64,000 nt of DNA. It comes from Phycomyces nitens (taxonomy: Eukaryota > Mucoromycota > Mucoromycetes > Mucorales > Phycomycetaceae). Both the position numbers and the translations under genes were made by a program. The notes under the pieces are model-generated. The model worked only from the letters and a program-made list of their open reading frames with translations. It was not told where the DNA came from and searched no databases. Positions 34,975 to 47,386 of this stretch are shown here, piece by piece. The stretch is from positions 806,001 to 870,000 of the forward strand of contig JAHRBC010000001.1 in NCBI GenBank assembly GCA_022702545.1, in the 5' to 3' direction. Position 1 is the first letter of the stretch. Each line of letters starts with the position of its first letter.

Positions 34975-37900
34975 CTATTTCATTTCGGACAAAGGCCGGC
35001 GTCGCATCCTTTGTGTGTCCATCTTGGCTTCATCATCACCCTCAATACTGCCACCTGAAGATGTATTATTTGAGGGTTTTCTGCAAATTGCTTTGTCAAA
35101 CTCCTTGAAAATCTCATCGTCAACGTAATATGCTTTAAGCAATCTTTCCATCAGCTGTATACGTTCCTCTATTCGATTAAACCGTGATTGAGTATTTGTT
35201 TCGACTGGAAGTTCATCCTGAAGTAACTGGGCATTATAGTCTAGGTTAGAACTATATACAGTGTCGGATGAAGGGTTTGGATTGCGGTGATTAATGTCAT
35301 GAACAAGAGGGACGGATTTATATGGGTATCTGAATTCCTTTAACAAGCCTTGTGAAATCGAAGCCTTTAGAGACCCAAATGCAAAACGTTGGACTACTCC
35401 CCATGGCGAAGCTGGGCGGAAACCAAAGAGCAATAACTGGGTGGCTGCCATAAGACTGATAACACCTCCCAAGGAACCGACCATACTCAATACAGTGGAT
35501 ATTGCTTTCTCCTGAGATATCATGGTAATGTATTCGTTTGGAAATACCCTGAGAGTACTTAGATGATATCTTCCTCTAGTCTTGATTGAATCACTGGCCA
35601 CACCAGGTCGATAGATTGTGGTTATCTCGGGGACATGATTGTATTTTGGCAAGAAGCCAATTTTATTCCACTTGGTATCCAAAAGATATTGATGGTCCTG
35701 TATCTGATAACTCAAGGTAGAAACTGTTTTTGGATAGATACTATGGACATTGATTGCATATCTGTCGTCTAGATCAGACACTATCCAGTCATTGAGTTGC
35801 TTGCTTGTCATGAGTTGCTTGATATCAGTTGTGGTTGAACCGTAAAGAGCCACGTTAGGATCCATTCCAGGCGGATATATAGTAGTATGTATGGCTCCAC
35901 TTATATCTGGATTGCCATACAAGGCGAATATCAAGGTTGTTCCTAGTCCTTGGTTGCCAGCATCTTCCACAAGGTTGAATGATTTAGGAGGCGAGAACAA
36001 GAAACAAGAAACCTCACCGATTCGATCCGAAAAGGCTGGCTGGTGAAGAGACATGTCAATACTGCTCATATAGGACATACAGCTGTGGCCTTCATCTGTT
36101 GCGCACATGATATGTGGGCGGTTACTTGCACTGACACCAGCACTGTTATTCCATCCATCATAGCAGAATCTGATATCTAGAGGCCAAGGATTGAAGGATA
36201 TTGTTATTGTATAGTTTCGGCAATCTCAAAATTAACCACAAAATACAAGTTATTATCATCTACCTGGTGATTGTATAGTTGAAGACGCTGACTTTAGTAC
36301 AATTGTGGCTTTAGTATTGTCAGATATTTCTCGGATTGCATAAGTAAGATAGAATGCCAAAAGACCAAGAAAGATGCACCGAGAGGAAAACCGGAATAAT
36401 TCTGTCCAGAACGGTTCTCCGGACCTATAAGAATATATAGCTTTTATGAGCTCGCTGGACAAAGACCTTTTCATTTCAAAGTTTACCTTGGAGTCCATAT
36501 AATACTATCATACACAAGAGATGGCAAGCCCAGCATCTGATCTGGCCATTTAAACATGCAAAAGATTATTAGGATCACAAACACTCCACCAAAACAGATT
36601 CCCACTATTGCATCAGTGGACAGTTTTCTGCCATTGTCAATCTTCTTTTCATTCTGATGCGTAAAATCAGCATTATCCTTTAGCCAGGTATAATCATTGC
36701 TGTCGATATTGAAACGAAGAATATTGATATCGTTTCTTGAAATAGTCATTGCCTGACCTACATATGATCAAATGGTCAGTTCTTTGTTGGTTGCAACTGG
36801 GCTGAAAGGTATGTTACCAAATGCAATCAGAAGCAAATCATTAGACAAAAATGCCAAGGAGGCTTGATTACGAGGACCAGGTGGAAACCCTTTGATATTT
36901 GGCTGAGTCCAGACCCAAGTTGTGGTGTCAAGTACATATAGATCGTTTAGTAGTTCTTGCTGTACATCATCAGTTGTGTACAATCCTGATCAGACATTTT
37001 TTTTTAAAAAAAAAGACACTTGTTACAGTTTTTTTTTGGAAAGAGGGGCATAAGCACACACAATGGCTTTACCTCCAAACAAAAAGATATATCTTTGGCT
37101 TTGGTCTACATAATTAAATGTGTTGTTTCCAAGTTGAGTATAAGAATTATATGTGATAAAGCTTATTACCTAGCAAGGCGCCGGCATTAGTGCGTTCAGG
37201 AAACTTTACGCCACCAGTTTGTATGGTTTCCCAAGTGTTGTGGTTTGTATCATAAACCAATAGTTGATCGGAAGGCACCTGGCCTAAACCTTCTGTCGAA
37301 ACTCTGCCGAGTCTCCCACTGGTGTAGACAATCATTCCGTTGCTGTAAAAAAAAAAGAGTACAAGTTAGCATCAGTAGTATCTATAGGTCCGAATGGTAC
37401 TTTACGGAAGAGCTGTGGCTGTATGAGAATTAACGTAGGCCAAATTATTCTGGGTGAGATCGGTAAATGTATTTGTACTGGGATCAAAGGAATACATTTC
37501 ATTCAGAATTGTACTTGTATTCATGTCTGCTCCACCATATATGTAGATATTATTGTTTGGCGCCAATGTAGCTGAATAATCTTTGCGTGCAGGTGGCCAA
37601 ACTGTACCGTATGGAGGCTCTATTTTGACCCAAGACGCAAGAGGATCGCTCAATTGATAGCTGTAGATCTGTAAGACATCCGGGACTTTGTACCCAACGT
37701 ATCTGCCGACAAACAGGAGCATGGTCTCATTGTCAGGAAGAAGAATGATATTCGAAACGGTACACATTGGGCCTGGAATCTGTTGGGACATATTCTTGTA
37801 AATGATATCCCCGGTATCTGACAACTCCATTGTAGTAAATATATTTGAATAAGGGTGCTCGTATATCTCTCCTCCATATGTATAGATTATATCGTTGTGG

Positions 37901-38019
37901 ACCAGAGTGGCAGCTCCAGATCGACGTTTGATGGATCCAGCATACTCGGGAGGCAGATCGTAAGATGCCTCGATGACATTAAAAACAAGCAAAGCGATAA
38001 TAAAGACACTCCAGTTCAT
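34975..38019 (-). CDS. Kelch-repeat protein with transmembrane C-terminal half
   Basis: Seven exons on the minus strand: 38019-37406, 37342-37170, 37105-37073 (33 nt), 36985-36818, 36757-36487, 36424-36264, 36176-34975; 2622 nt, 873 residues. A signal peptide (about residues 1-18) precedes at least five kelch blades, marked by YTYGGE, YIYGGAD, VYTSGRL, FLFGGLY and LIAFGG; these should form an extracytoplasmic propeller. A membrane segment follows (VGICFGGVFVILIIFCMF), then a second (CIFLGLLAFYLTYAI), a non-kelch domain of about 200 residues, a third hydrophobic segment (about residues 640-670) and a polar Ser-rich tail. Likely a cell-surface or vacuolar membrane protein; ligand unknown. The gene model is hand-built and in frame throughout. 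Confidence 0.85.
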
Positions 38020-39425
38020 GTTATCAATATTAATAAGAAGAAGAGTGCCAATAAAGACGTCTAAAGGATTTGATTGAATAGAGTATTAATATACCCACAT
38101 GTATAAACACATATTGTTACAATGTAATAATCTCGAATGATTTTGTTTGGTTGTGGCAACATTTTGTGTTCTAGGTTTTCCCGTTCGCAAGGTTGAACTA
38201 TTGGTGTATCAAGGCACATGTGCGACATCTCAAGAGCAGTAAACGTTGGTAGTTTTGAGAATGTAAATGGCATGTATAATTAATGGATAGGTAAGCATGC
38301 ACCCAAGCTGGTTATTAAAGTCTAATGACACGCTGAACTACCACAATTGAATGCTTCGACAATCTTTGAGAACAAACGCCTTTTTGATATTAGCAGTAAT
38401 CACCAAATTATAAATAGGTATATAGAAATCCAAGTTCTGTAAGAATCAAGAGGAACCTCCAAAACACACTTTATGTAACTTGACTATTAATATTCTTTGT
38501 ACAACTAACCCAAGATCAGTGTGTTGTTTTGAGCTTTTTTGGAATATTTGCCCATCATAAAGACCAGCAAACATTCAGAGTAAAAAAGAGCTCAAGCATA
38601 TATAGGCTCATGTACATGTCCAATTGAACAACCATCAGTGCGACCTTTTTATTACCATGATCAAAGGGCAGTATTGAATATATTGTGTCCAAAGATCTGG
38701 AAAATAAATCACAATAGGAAATAAAGGTACTCATCAATTCCCAATGGCTTCTGCACTCGCTCGTTTTATGTATGACCCATGCACGAGGCTACACAAGCAT
38801 ATTGATCCACAGGTTGAACAAGAATTAAACGCATATAACAATGACAGTTTACCAGGTACTGGAGTAAGTCTAAGCTGCAAATAGCCCTTGTAACCAAATA
38901 CTGTAATTCATGAAATAGATGTGTTTTATCTTTTAAATATATAATAATTTGATAAACTTTTATATTCCAGAGCAAAACTTGAATCTATACATTGTTTTTT
39001 TTTTCTTTTGCAAAGAAATCTACAGTGAGGACGTAATAGGATCGTCTTTAACCATTGTTCTCCTACTTGTACTGGATCCATACCCTTTTTTTCTTTTGGC
39101 CTAATTTCACGCCAACGGCTTTTGGGTGTCTATATAAATCTACAAGTGTGACAAGCTAATTGGAACAAGAAGAGCAATTTGACAAATGAGCAAGTTCAAA
39201 AAGACTTGTATAGAGATCAGTAAAACATCATGATGACTTCATGCAAAACTACAACCTCCGCACTCCAAGAAAAAAAACTTACAGCCTAAGGAAACATCAT
39301 GATGGCATAACAGAACCGAATAGACCAAGATAATAAAAAAAAAGGATTCCTTTATCAACATATAAAAAGCAAGACAGGTTTTAAGAACCTATACACACAT
39401 CTCTTTCTCTAATTTCTTCTTCATA
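38020..39425. other. Divergent intergenic region with one doubtful short ORF
   Basis: Promoters of the kelch gene (-) and the Ish1-type gene (+) must lie here; a TATATAAAA-like stretch occurs near 39360. A short open frame starting at 38749 (+), MASALARFMYDPC..., about 45 codons and ending near a GTAAGT, might be a first exon, but I could not find a convincing continuation. No RNA gene recognised. Confidence 0.35.
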
Positions 39426-41224
39426 ATGCATAAATCTCCTATTACTTTTCTGTCTATTGCAGTGGCAGTAGCCATGGTGTCGCCTTCAGTCCAAGCCAAG
39501 GGTGAGTCTAATTACTCTAAACCATCAATACTAAGCCATCACCAGTTGGACAAACAACCGTAGAAGATGTCAGTTCATGGACCTCGGATCAGGTCACCCA
39601 GTTCCTTGACAAGTACAATATTGCCTATGACAAGTCTTCTTCGGATTCCCTGCTTGACACCGTCAGACAATACAAGGATGCGGCTGCCTCTACAGCAAAA
39701 ATATTTGGTGACAAGGTTGACAAGGTGATCGATGGCATCAAGATCAATCTCAAAAAGAACAAGAACATTAGTGAGACCAATGCCGAAGCTCTGATCAACA
39801 CACTCCAGCATGAGCTCCGTCAACTTGAGCTCCATGGCGAACTGGCCAGCGACCAGCTCCAAAAACATCTTGACCAGATCCAGGCCAACGTACTGAAGAA
39901 GAAGTATGTCACTGCAGCAGAATGGCAAACAGTCTCGAATGAAATCAAGCATGGTCTGACCGACACCCATCCAACCTGGTACCAAAAGTTCTTTGGGCAG
40001 CCCAAAAAAACAGAATCCTATTGGGACGATTCCTTCAAGCATTGGCTAGATGGCATCTACAAGCGCTTAGAATCGAACCAAAAACTGACAAAAACACAGC
40101 TCGAATCAATCGGCCAAGCAGTCAAGGCTGCATTGACAACAGGCGAGGTAACCCGAATTGGCGATGACAATTGGTGGAACACTCTCCAGCGCAATGTAGA
40201 ACACCAATCCAAGCTCAGCACAGAACAGGCCAAGGCGGCCCTGGATTCAATCAGGTCTGACGTCAATGCCTACAAGATCTTTGCAGTAGACTATGCAGGA
40301 AAGGGCTACGATCAGTCCCAGGAGTTCATCAACATGGCATCTGAAAAACTCAAGCAGTCCGGACACCTCACCCAGTCTACTGTCAACAGTCTCTTTGGAC
40401 GTCTACGTCAGCTCATTGTCGGCACCCCCGATCCAGCAGCTGTTGCATCAGCAGCATCAGCTTCCGCTTCAAAGTCCGCGTCCGGTGCATTTGCATCCAT
40501 CAGGTCTGTTGCCTCGTCCGTGTCTGCGGATTGGGAAGCCTCCTCCCGGTCAGCCGCCGCCTCACGCACTGTGGCTGCCGGCTATGATTCTGCAGCAGAA
40601 TATGCTTCCTCCGCCACAGATGCTGCAGGCTCCTATGTCGCCCACGCCACAAATGCAGCAGGATCCATTGCTGACGATGCCACCCGCTCAATTGGCTCGG
40701 TTATGGGAGCTGCTAGCAACGCTGCTGGCAATGCTGCTGGGTCTGCAACCGATGCCGCCGCTAATGCTGCCTATGCTGCCAGCCATGCTGCTGGGTCTGC
40801 AGCCAATGCCGCCACTGATGCTGCTGGATCTGCTGCCTCTGCTGCCTCTGCCTCTGCCGCCTCTGTAGCTGGGGCTGCCACTGATGCCGCTGCTTCTTCT
40901 GCATCTTCTCTGCATGCCCAGGTAACCGACACTACTGAGGGATGGAGACAATCGTTTGCAAACTACTGGCACCAAAAGGAACGCAACACATGGCGTAAGA
41001 TTGGATACACCGAGGCACAATTGGATTGGATCCAGAATACTTTGACTCAATCCATCAGGGACAGAAAGTCGCTTGCTCGCAACCACATTGCCGACATGCT
41101 GGCCACCATCCGCAACTATCTTCACAAGGCCAAGGTCCAGTCTACTTCCCAGATCGACCAGCAAATGTCGAAACTCGAGAGACTCTTGGAATCCTGGAGT
41201 GCCTCTACTCGTGATGAGCTATAA
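39426..41224 (+). CDS. Secreted/ER Ish1-domain protein with Ala-Ser-rich segment
   Basis: Two exons, 39426-39501 and 39546-41224 (intron 44 nt); 584 residues. A signal peptide (about 1-24, hydrophobic, ending VQA-K) is followed by an Ish1-type domain (about residues 36-70, SWTSDQVTQFLDKYNI) and a set of related helical repeats (about 70-300, e.g. WWNTLQRNVE, LTKTQLESIGQAV). A low-complexity Ala/Ser/Asp segment (about 340-490, many ATDAAGSAA-like units) precedes a last helical Ish1-like repeat (about 505-580). Ish1/Msc1 proteins of yeasts are stress-responsive and sit at the nuclear envelope or ER; a similar place is inferred. The high GC of the Ala-rich part creates long false frames on both strands. 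Confidence 0.85.
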
Positions 41225-41833
41225 GTGCAGTTGGATTTGTAAATTGGATCAGTTTTTTTTGCATTTGCATTATATTCTGCATTTGCTGATACTTATATAT
41301 TGTCTCATAAATAAATAAATAACTAAATGACTAAAAATCAGTAAATAATATGTATACACATGTATTTAATATCAAACTTTTTTATGATTTGTATATTTTT
41401 GTAAGAGAGAGAGAGTGAGAGAGTGTGAAAGAATAATAGAGGAATAAGTTGGTCCTTTCAAGGTAATTTTTTCTTGGATATAACAAAAATAGGGGGGAGG
41501 GTTTTAAAATAAAAAAAGGCAAAAAGAAGTAGTAATAGAATTGAAGATGATTTGACTAGCAAATAAGAAAGAAAAGAATGGAGATAATAAAGAGGTATTT
41601 TTTTTGCCTTGAGTGGTTTCTTTTTCTTTTTTTTGGACGAGTTTTTGGTTTGGCTAAAGATAATAGATGTCATCTTTTTTGTTGATTTTTTTTATCACAT
41701 TCCGCACGATATAAAATGGTTTGATGACTCGGTTAAGAAGATAATAATAATAATAAAAAGGAATGTGTTTGTGTTGCGGGTGAGAGTGAGAGAGAGTGGG
41801 TATTTTCTTGCCTAGGGTTTTGATATATTATTT
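41225..41833. other. Convergent intergenic region
   Basis: AT-rich 3' flanks of the Ish1-type gene and the kinase, with GA-rich simple repeats at 41405-41430 and 41780-41800. No gene or RNA recognised. Confidence 0.5.
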
Positions 41834-44800
41834 TTAGACTTCTTCTTTGATGACATCTTCAAGGACACTGCTGCTGGCTCCACTGCTCACTGTGCTGACA
41901 CGCTTACTGCTGGCCGGGTTGGATTCAGTGTCTTTCCTGTTGTCTGTGGGGCGAGGAGTCAATGGAGTGGTGGCTTCCTGGGGAGCATGGGTCGACATGT
42001 ATCCACCCTTTCCGCTCAAATCCAAGGTCTCGAGCAAGGTATGATAGATGCACTTGTAGGCCCAGACACTACCCTTCATACGGCGAATATCAACAATATA
42101 AAGTCCAGGCAAGTTCTTGATCTTGCACAGCTCCACACTAAAACGAACTTCTTCGCCAGAATCAACTACGGGATCGCCATAAACAGTTTCTCCTGTTCCT
42201 GACATGCCAGACACCTGAGATCCTGTCATGTCCTCAACAATCACATCACTACTACTGTCAGGGCTTGTATGGACAGAGGTTGTGGCTCCACTTGTCCGGC
42301 GCAACAGCATTCTCAACGGAGTACCTGAACTCATGCGACGTTTCTTTTGGTCCTCAGTCATTGTCTGGCGGCGGTTCTGCTGGGAGCGCTGATCCAGCAT
42401 CATTCCAGACGAAGTCGAGGGAGGAGGCGTGGTAATCTTGCGCTTCCGGCGTGTACACTTTAGCTTGTATTCTCCATCTCGCTTCACATCAATACCCATG
42501 CTTCCAAGAGCCTGCTTAACCTGAACAAATACTTCGTGGGGTGGGCGTGAAGTCAAGGCATCCTGGTCAACTGCGCCATGGTGTGTACGCAGCTTGGAAT
42601 CATTGAAATCAACCGCATACGATCCCAAGGGCTTTCCGATCTGCATTGCACGCACTGGGTGGGATGGGTGAAGATCGCTTCCGTTGGCATGCGCAGTGGC
42701 CCCCAATCGACTCCCATTGGTATCCTTGTTGCTCTGAGGCTTCTTTTTGAACCAGTCCATGATCTTCTTGCCTGCACTACGATGCTTTTCTTTGTCGAGT
42801 GTAGAGGCAGTGACGGATTGTTCAGACACCGAGGGCATCATGATCAGACGCTCAAGAGTCTTTGCTTCTACCGTCGTCTTTGATTCCACGGGCTTGGGTT
42901 CGGGGATTCTTGATTCGCTCTGTTGGGCCTGGGTAGGATTGTGAGGTTGTTGGCGGGTATTGCGACGGGCAAACGGCATGGTGCGCTTGCCAGCCTGAGG
43001 AGGACCACCGGCACCAGCCCGCTTGGCATTGTCATCGTGTCCGATATAGTCTGTCATTGAGTTGACCAACAAGCTAAGAGCCTTGCGACGAGTTCCACGG
43101 ACAGGGTGAGAGGTGCCAATCGTAGGCTGGGGTGTGACACGGGCTGTAGACGACTGGTTATTTTGCTGATGCTGATGCTGATTCTGCTGTTGTTGTTGCT
43201 GCTGCTGCTGCTGCGGTTGTTTTGGGGCAAAGGGCGTGCTCATGCTAACCCCACCTGGTCCAGGGGTTGGTCCTTCGGGACGGGGGTTGCGTTGGATACT
43301 AGAAAGGAATTTGGCTTGCAGAATTGAGCCAGTTTGGACTTGGCTTTCGGGCATCATGGAGTGCGGACGTGTGGCACGGGCAGATGATTTGCGCGGAGGG
43401 TTGGCGGCATTGCTGAGGACGGAAGAGGTTGTGGTCGAGGTGGTAGGGATAAGGGAGGGAGACTGATGAGGGTTTTGCCTGGGGGTGCTCTGTGAATGGG
43501 CAGCCAAGAAGTGCAGGATCTTATTGGTGGTCTTGCTAGGAGACGGAACAGGCACTGGATCAGGCATGATGGGTACTTCTTGGTGGGCAGCGGGCAGCTC
43601 AAACGAAGAGATGTCTTGGTTGTGGGGGTCGTGGGTGTCGTGAGTGTCATTGGTGTCGTGGGTGCCTGGGTTGTTGGCGGGATGGGTGGGTGTTACTGCG
43701 TCTGATGGTGATGGTGGTGGGAGTGGTGGCGATGGTGCAGGTGATGGTTCTGACACGGGCGTGACTGATTTGACAGACCGTGGTTTGCTTGAATCTGTTT
43801 CCTTGACAACGATCGTAGGCAAGGGATCCTTGACGACGGTTTCCGTGGCAACCTCCATAGTCAGATCACTCTGGTCTTCGGCCTCGAGCACGATTGTCTG
43901 GACCTTTGGCTCTTGAATGAGTGTAGGAGCGTCTTGGCTAGGAGCGTCTTGCATGATGGTGTCTTGGACATTATTATCCTTGGGCTGTTCCGAGAGATCA
44001 ATATCCATTGACATCGTTGGCACGACGGCTTCTTCTTCATGTTCCTCGTGTATTTTGGGTTCAACAGGGGCGTGTGCGTCGGTGGGGTGGGTGTAGGTGG
44101 CCGCAATGGTATTGCGTCTCGTGGTATCGACCGGATCAGGCAGGGATCGCTGTGGGTTGGAAAGGACCATGTGCATGGGCAAATCAGCGGACCGCATGGC
44201 TTCGACTTCAAGTTCCGCAGTGGACCTTTCAAACAGAGATCTGTGAGGACTGAGCCAGGCGTGGTTCATGATGGTATCCATGGTGCACCTCCGGACTGGA
44301 TCTGGAACAAGCATCTTTTGGAGCAGATCTCTTGCCTCGGCACTAATGTAGTCTGGAAAGGCCAGAGGGGTATTGAGGATATATTTGTAGAGAAGGTTGA
44401 TATTGTCGCCGTCTGGATTGGCAGGGTCGTCGTCAAAGGGTAGATATCCACAGAGCATTGCATACAAGATCACACCACAGGACCAGATATCTACGGCTGA
44501 ACCGACATAGAGACCCTCTGAGATGACGAGTTCAGGAGCAGCGTAACAGGGAGACCCACACGAGGTAGACATCAAATCATCTCTGGAGGACGAGAATTGG
44601 TTTGCGAAACCAAAGTCTGTGATTATGATACTTCGGTGTCTGTCGAGCAAGAGGTTTTCCTTGAATTAGATAGATTTTATAGAAACATATAATTATTAAT
44701 TTAGAAATTATTTTTATTTTAATTTTAAATTTAAATATGTTTATAATCATTATTAATATTCGGTTGACCTACCAGCTTGAGATCTCGGTGCACAATGTGT

Positions 44801-45750
44801 TTCTGGTGCATATAGTGCACTCCACTGATCAACTGGGCAAACAGCCGGCTGGCATCCTTCTCTTTGAGGTATCTGTGCGCAAGAATATATTCAAACAACT
44901 CACCACCAGAGGCACACTGGAGGATGATTCCGATATATTTCTCGGTCTCAATCACATCGTAGAGCTTGACGATGTAGGGATGTCGCACGGTCTAGAGGTA
45001 TGGTGAGCCCCAAATACATATATACTTATATATGTATAATATATAATATAATATAATATAATATAATATAATATAATATAATATATATATCTTATTGGTT
45101 TTTTTACCTTTAAAACAGAAATCTCTCGTTCGACCTTTGTCATACGTGTAGAAGAATCAATATTGTCTTTTTTGATGAGCTTGATCGCAACCTATTTCCC
45201 CAATTGTGTATTTATTAGCTTATCACCAAACCCACAAGAATTGTCAGGATTCTAAAATATTCACCTCGTGGCCGGTTTCAATGTGGATCGCTAGTTTGAC
45301 CTTGCCAAACTCGCCTTCACCTAGGGTCTGTAGCAAAAGATAAGGTCCGAATACAGTGGGTTTTCTGCCGAGGGGTGGGTGGTAATGGTAGAGTTGGTAA
45401 TAGTATTGCCACCAGGGCTGTTCCTGCAACTGGCGCTGCTGCTGTTCTGCCTGCTGTTGCTGTTGTCGTTGAACGGTACGCTGTAGTTCGTGGGGCATGG
45501 CGGTGACAGAGTAGGCTCGTTGTTGTGGGTAAGTTTGTCTGGGAAAGGGCAGGTCGGAAGGTGCATAAGAGGAGGGAGGAGTGTCATGGGGATGGTGACT
45601 CGGAGTTTGAGGGGTGGGTGGTTCGGTATTTGAAGAAGGAATGACGGATGCCATGATGGGATGATGGGGCCCTGGCAGGAGAGTAGTAATAAAAGTAGAA
45701 GAAGAAGCGGTGGACTCCTGGACTCGCAGTGGATGAACGGAGAGGGTCAT
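41834..45750 (-). CDS. Kin4-like CAMKL serine/threonine kinase with KA1-like tail
   Basis: Four exons: 45750-45265, 45191-45108, 44991-44773, 44659-41834; all introns phase 0; 1204 residues. A Gln-rich N-terminus (about 95-125) leads to the kinase domain (about 134-400): Gly loop [17 protein letters not shown] lysine, HRDLKLENLLLD catalytic loop, DFGFANQF magnesium loop, and an activation segment ending [29 protein letters not shown] is typical of fungal Kin4/Ppk1 kinases, which act in cell-cycle and spindle-position control. A long disordered linker with a Gln/His run follows. Near 1090-1135 the [20 protein letters not shown] segment fits a KA1 membrane-binding domain. Intron 2 contains a TATAA tandem repeat. 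Confidence 0.92.
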
Positions 45751-46564
45751 GGGCTTAAAGCCAAAAAAAGGTATTTGAAAAATATAGCCAAATAAAATAT
45801 AAAAAAGACTGTTTTTTTTTTTTTACGAAAAAAAAAAGGCGTGACGAAATATATGAATGTTGTATATATTTTGTGTGTGTATGGATATAAATAATAATTA
45901 ATTAATAATAATAATAATAATAATAATCGTAATAATAATAACAAGATTGTTAATATTTCTGGATTGATTATTTTGCCCTTTTGTTGATCTTTACCTTTAT
46001 GTCGAGCAAGAAGAAGAAGAAGAAATAAAAAAAACTGCTCTTATATACTGCCTGAGAGGTGAAAGGAAGGGTGGGTGGCCTGGATTTGAGAGAATATTTA
46101 TCAGATACACATGGGTATCTTTTTTAGACCAGGAGAATGAGTGGAAATGGAGAACAAGAGTAAAGAAGATGGAAAGTAAAATATAGTGGCTCCGGAGCCA
46201 ATTTGCGCAAGTTAAATTGATTTTTTGCTTTTGTACAATTCCAACTCTCGGTTTCCATTGGTCATTCTTGTGCTTTTGCTTAACCCGAGATTTGTTCTGT
46301 AAAGTACAATTTCGAGTCTCACACACAACTGAATGGGCAAATTGAGTTCATTAGGCATACGTTGTCTACTAGGCATAATTGTAATAAGATATTGTACTGA
46401 ACAAAAAAACAAATAGATGCAGGCCAATCAGAAAATAAAAATATAGAGAGGTTCTTGTCTTTTTTGTGTGTGTGTAAAGAGCAGAGTGACACCAAATATA
46501 CAGAATTCAATCAAATGAACACAAAAACTAAACGAAAGGGAGATTTACAGTGGAGAAGGGAAGA
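45751..46564. promoter_or_regulatory. Kinase promoter region
   Basis: Upstream of the kinase and downstream of the HAD-like gene, both on the minus strand. It contains A/T homopolymers, an AAT microsatellite (about 45900-45945) and a GAA run (46005-46025). Short open frames here look like chance. No other gene seen. Confidence 0.4.
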
Positions 46565-47386
46565 TTAGACCCAGACAAGAGAATCCTTCCATGGGGTGGT
46601 CTGGGCGGAAGGTGCGGTAGTGCTGCAGTCTTCTTCAGAGGGAGTGGGAAAATGGCAGAATCGAAGGGGAGAACGGGGTTTTGGAAAGTGGCTAATTACT
46701 TCCTTCCAACTCTTAATTCGCTTGACATTCGAAGGCAGGACTCTCGGAGGCGTCCTCTGATAGAGTCTACGGGATGTTGAGGTCAGGGTTGCCTTGGGTC
46801 GAGGGCGGACTCGATCCACATGGCTCCACTTGTACTGCCCTCTCCGGTCATACAACAGCACATCAATCCCAAGAGCAGCGCAGTCCAGGGCATGATCTAG
46901 TCGATGGTCAATCAAGACATCTGCTCCGATTTCTTGACAGATTGCAGACTTTGGTTTTGACACATAGTCTAGCTGGTCTGCGTCCGACATGCCCAGGTTG
47001 CAAAAGTAGATGCTCTCAAACAGGCCGGGATAGTGCCGATCGACAAACTTCTTGGTCAACTCGGCCGCCGATTGCTGTCGCGAAGTAATTATGACCAGTG
47101 AGCACCGTCGTCGCTTCAGTATCTTGAGAGTCTCTAGGGCAAAGTCATCAATGGGCCGGGTACGCTTAAAGTTTTCAGATTCATAAAACTCGCGCATCTT
47201 GGCATCCGTCTCTTGATGGGATCCCCCCCAGACCTTTGAATAGTCGGTTGTATCAAAGTCTGAGAGATGGAGATGGGTCTGGTAGACTTGGTTGTGCCAG
47301 GCAATCAGTGCCTCGAGTGTGTGAGCTAGGGTCTGGTCCAGAGAGACTGCGATTATCTTGCGAGGTTCTCGATGGAGGGGTGGCAT
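46565..47386 (-). CDS. HAD-superfamily-like protein, catalytic Asp missing
   Basis: Single exon, 273 residues. The fold is that of small HAD phosphatase-like proteins: an N-terminal beta strand with motif I, a cap carrying WGGSHQET and the FYESE segment, motif II with VIITSRQ, and motif III/IV near KPKSAICQEIGADVLID. Motif I reads VSLDQTLA, where the family pattern is DxDxT or DxDDT, so the nucleophile Asp is Ser. The acidic pair expected after VLID is DH. Both magnesium-binding sites are thus altered, suggesting a pseudoenzyme or changed chemistry. The C-terminal 70 residues are basic and Ser/Pro-rich. The frame is intact, so the protein is probably made. Confidence 0.75.
   Translation of the reverse strand: MPPLHREPRKIIAVSLDQTLAHTLEALIAWHNQVYQTHLHLSDFDTTDYSKVWGGSHQETDAKMREFYESENFKRTRPIDDFALETLKILKRRRCSLVIITSRQQSAAELTKKFVDRHYPGLFESIYFCNLGMSDADQLDYVSKPKSAICQEIGADVLIDHRLDHALDCAALGIDVLLYDRRGQYKWSHVDRVRPRPKATLTSTSRRLYQRTPPRVLPSNVKRIKSWKEVISHFPKPRSPLRFCHFPTPSEEDCSTTAPSAQTTPWKDSLVWV

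Noticed and set aside
40293..40868. 191-codon open frame rich in Pro and Leu
   Set aside because: It is the +1 shadow of the Ala/Ser-rich part of the Ish1-type gene; the true frame has a signal peptide, domain matches and a valid intron.
40688..41164. 158-codon minus-strand frame within the Ish1-type gene
   Set aside because: Antisense shadow caused by high GC and repetitive Ala codons; no motif or promoter.
43861..44443. Overlapping frames of 123 and 134 codons in the kinase gene
   Set aside because: Alternate-frame shadows of the kinase linker and kinase domain, which has all catalytic motifs in the chosen frame.
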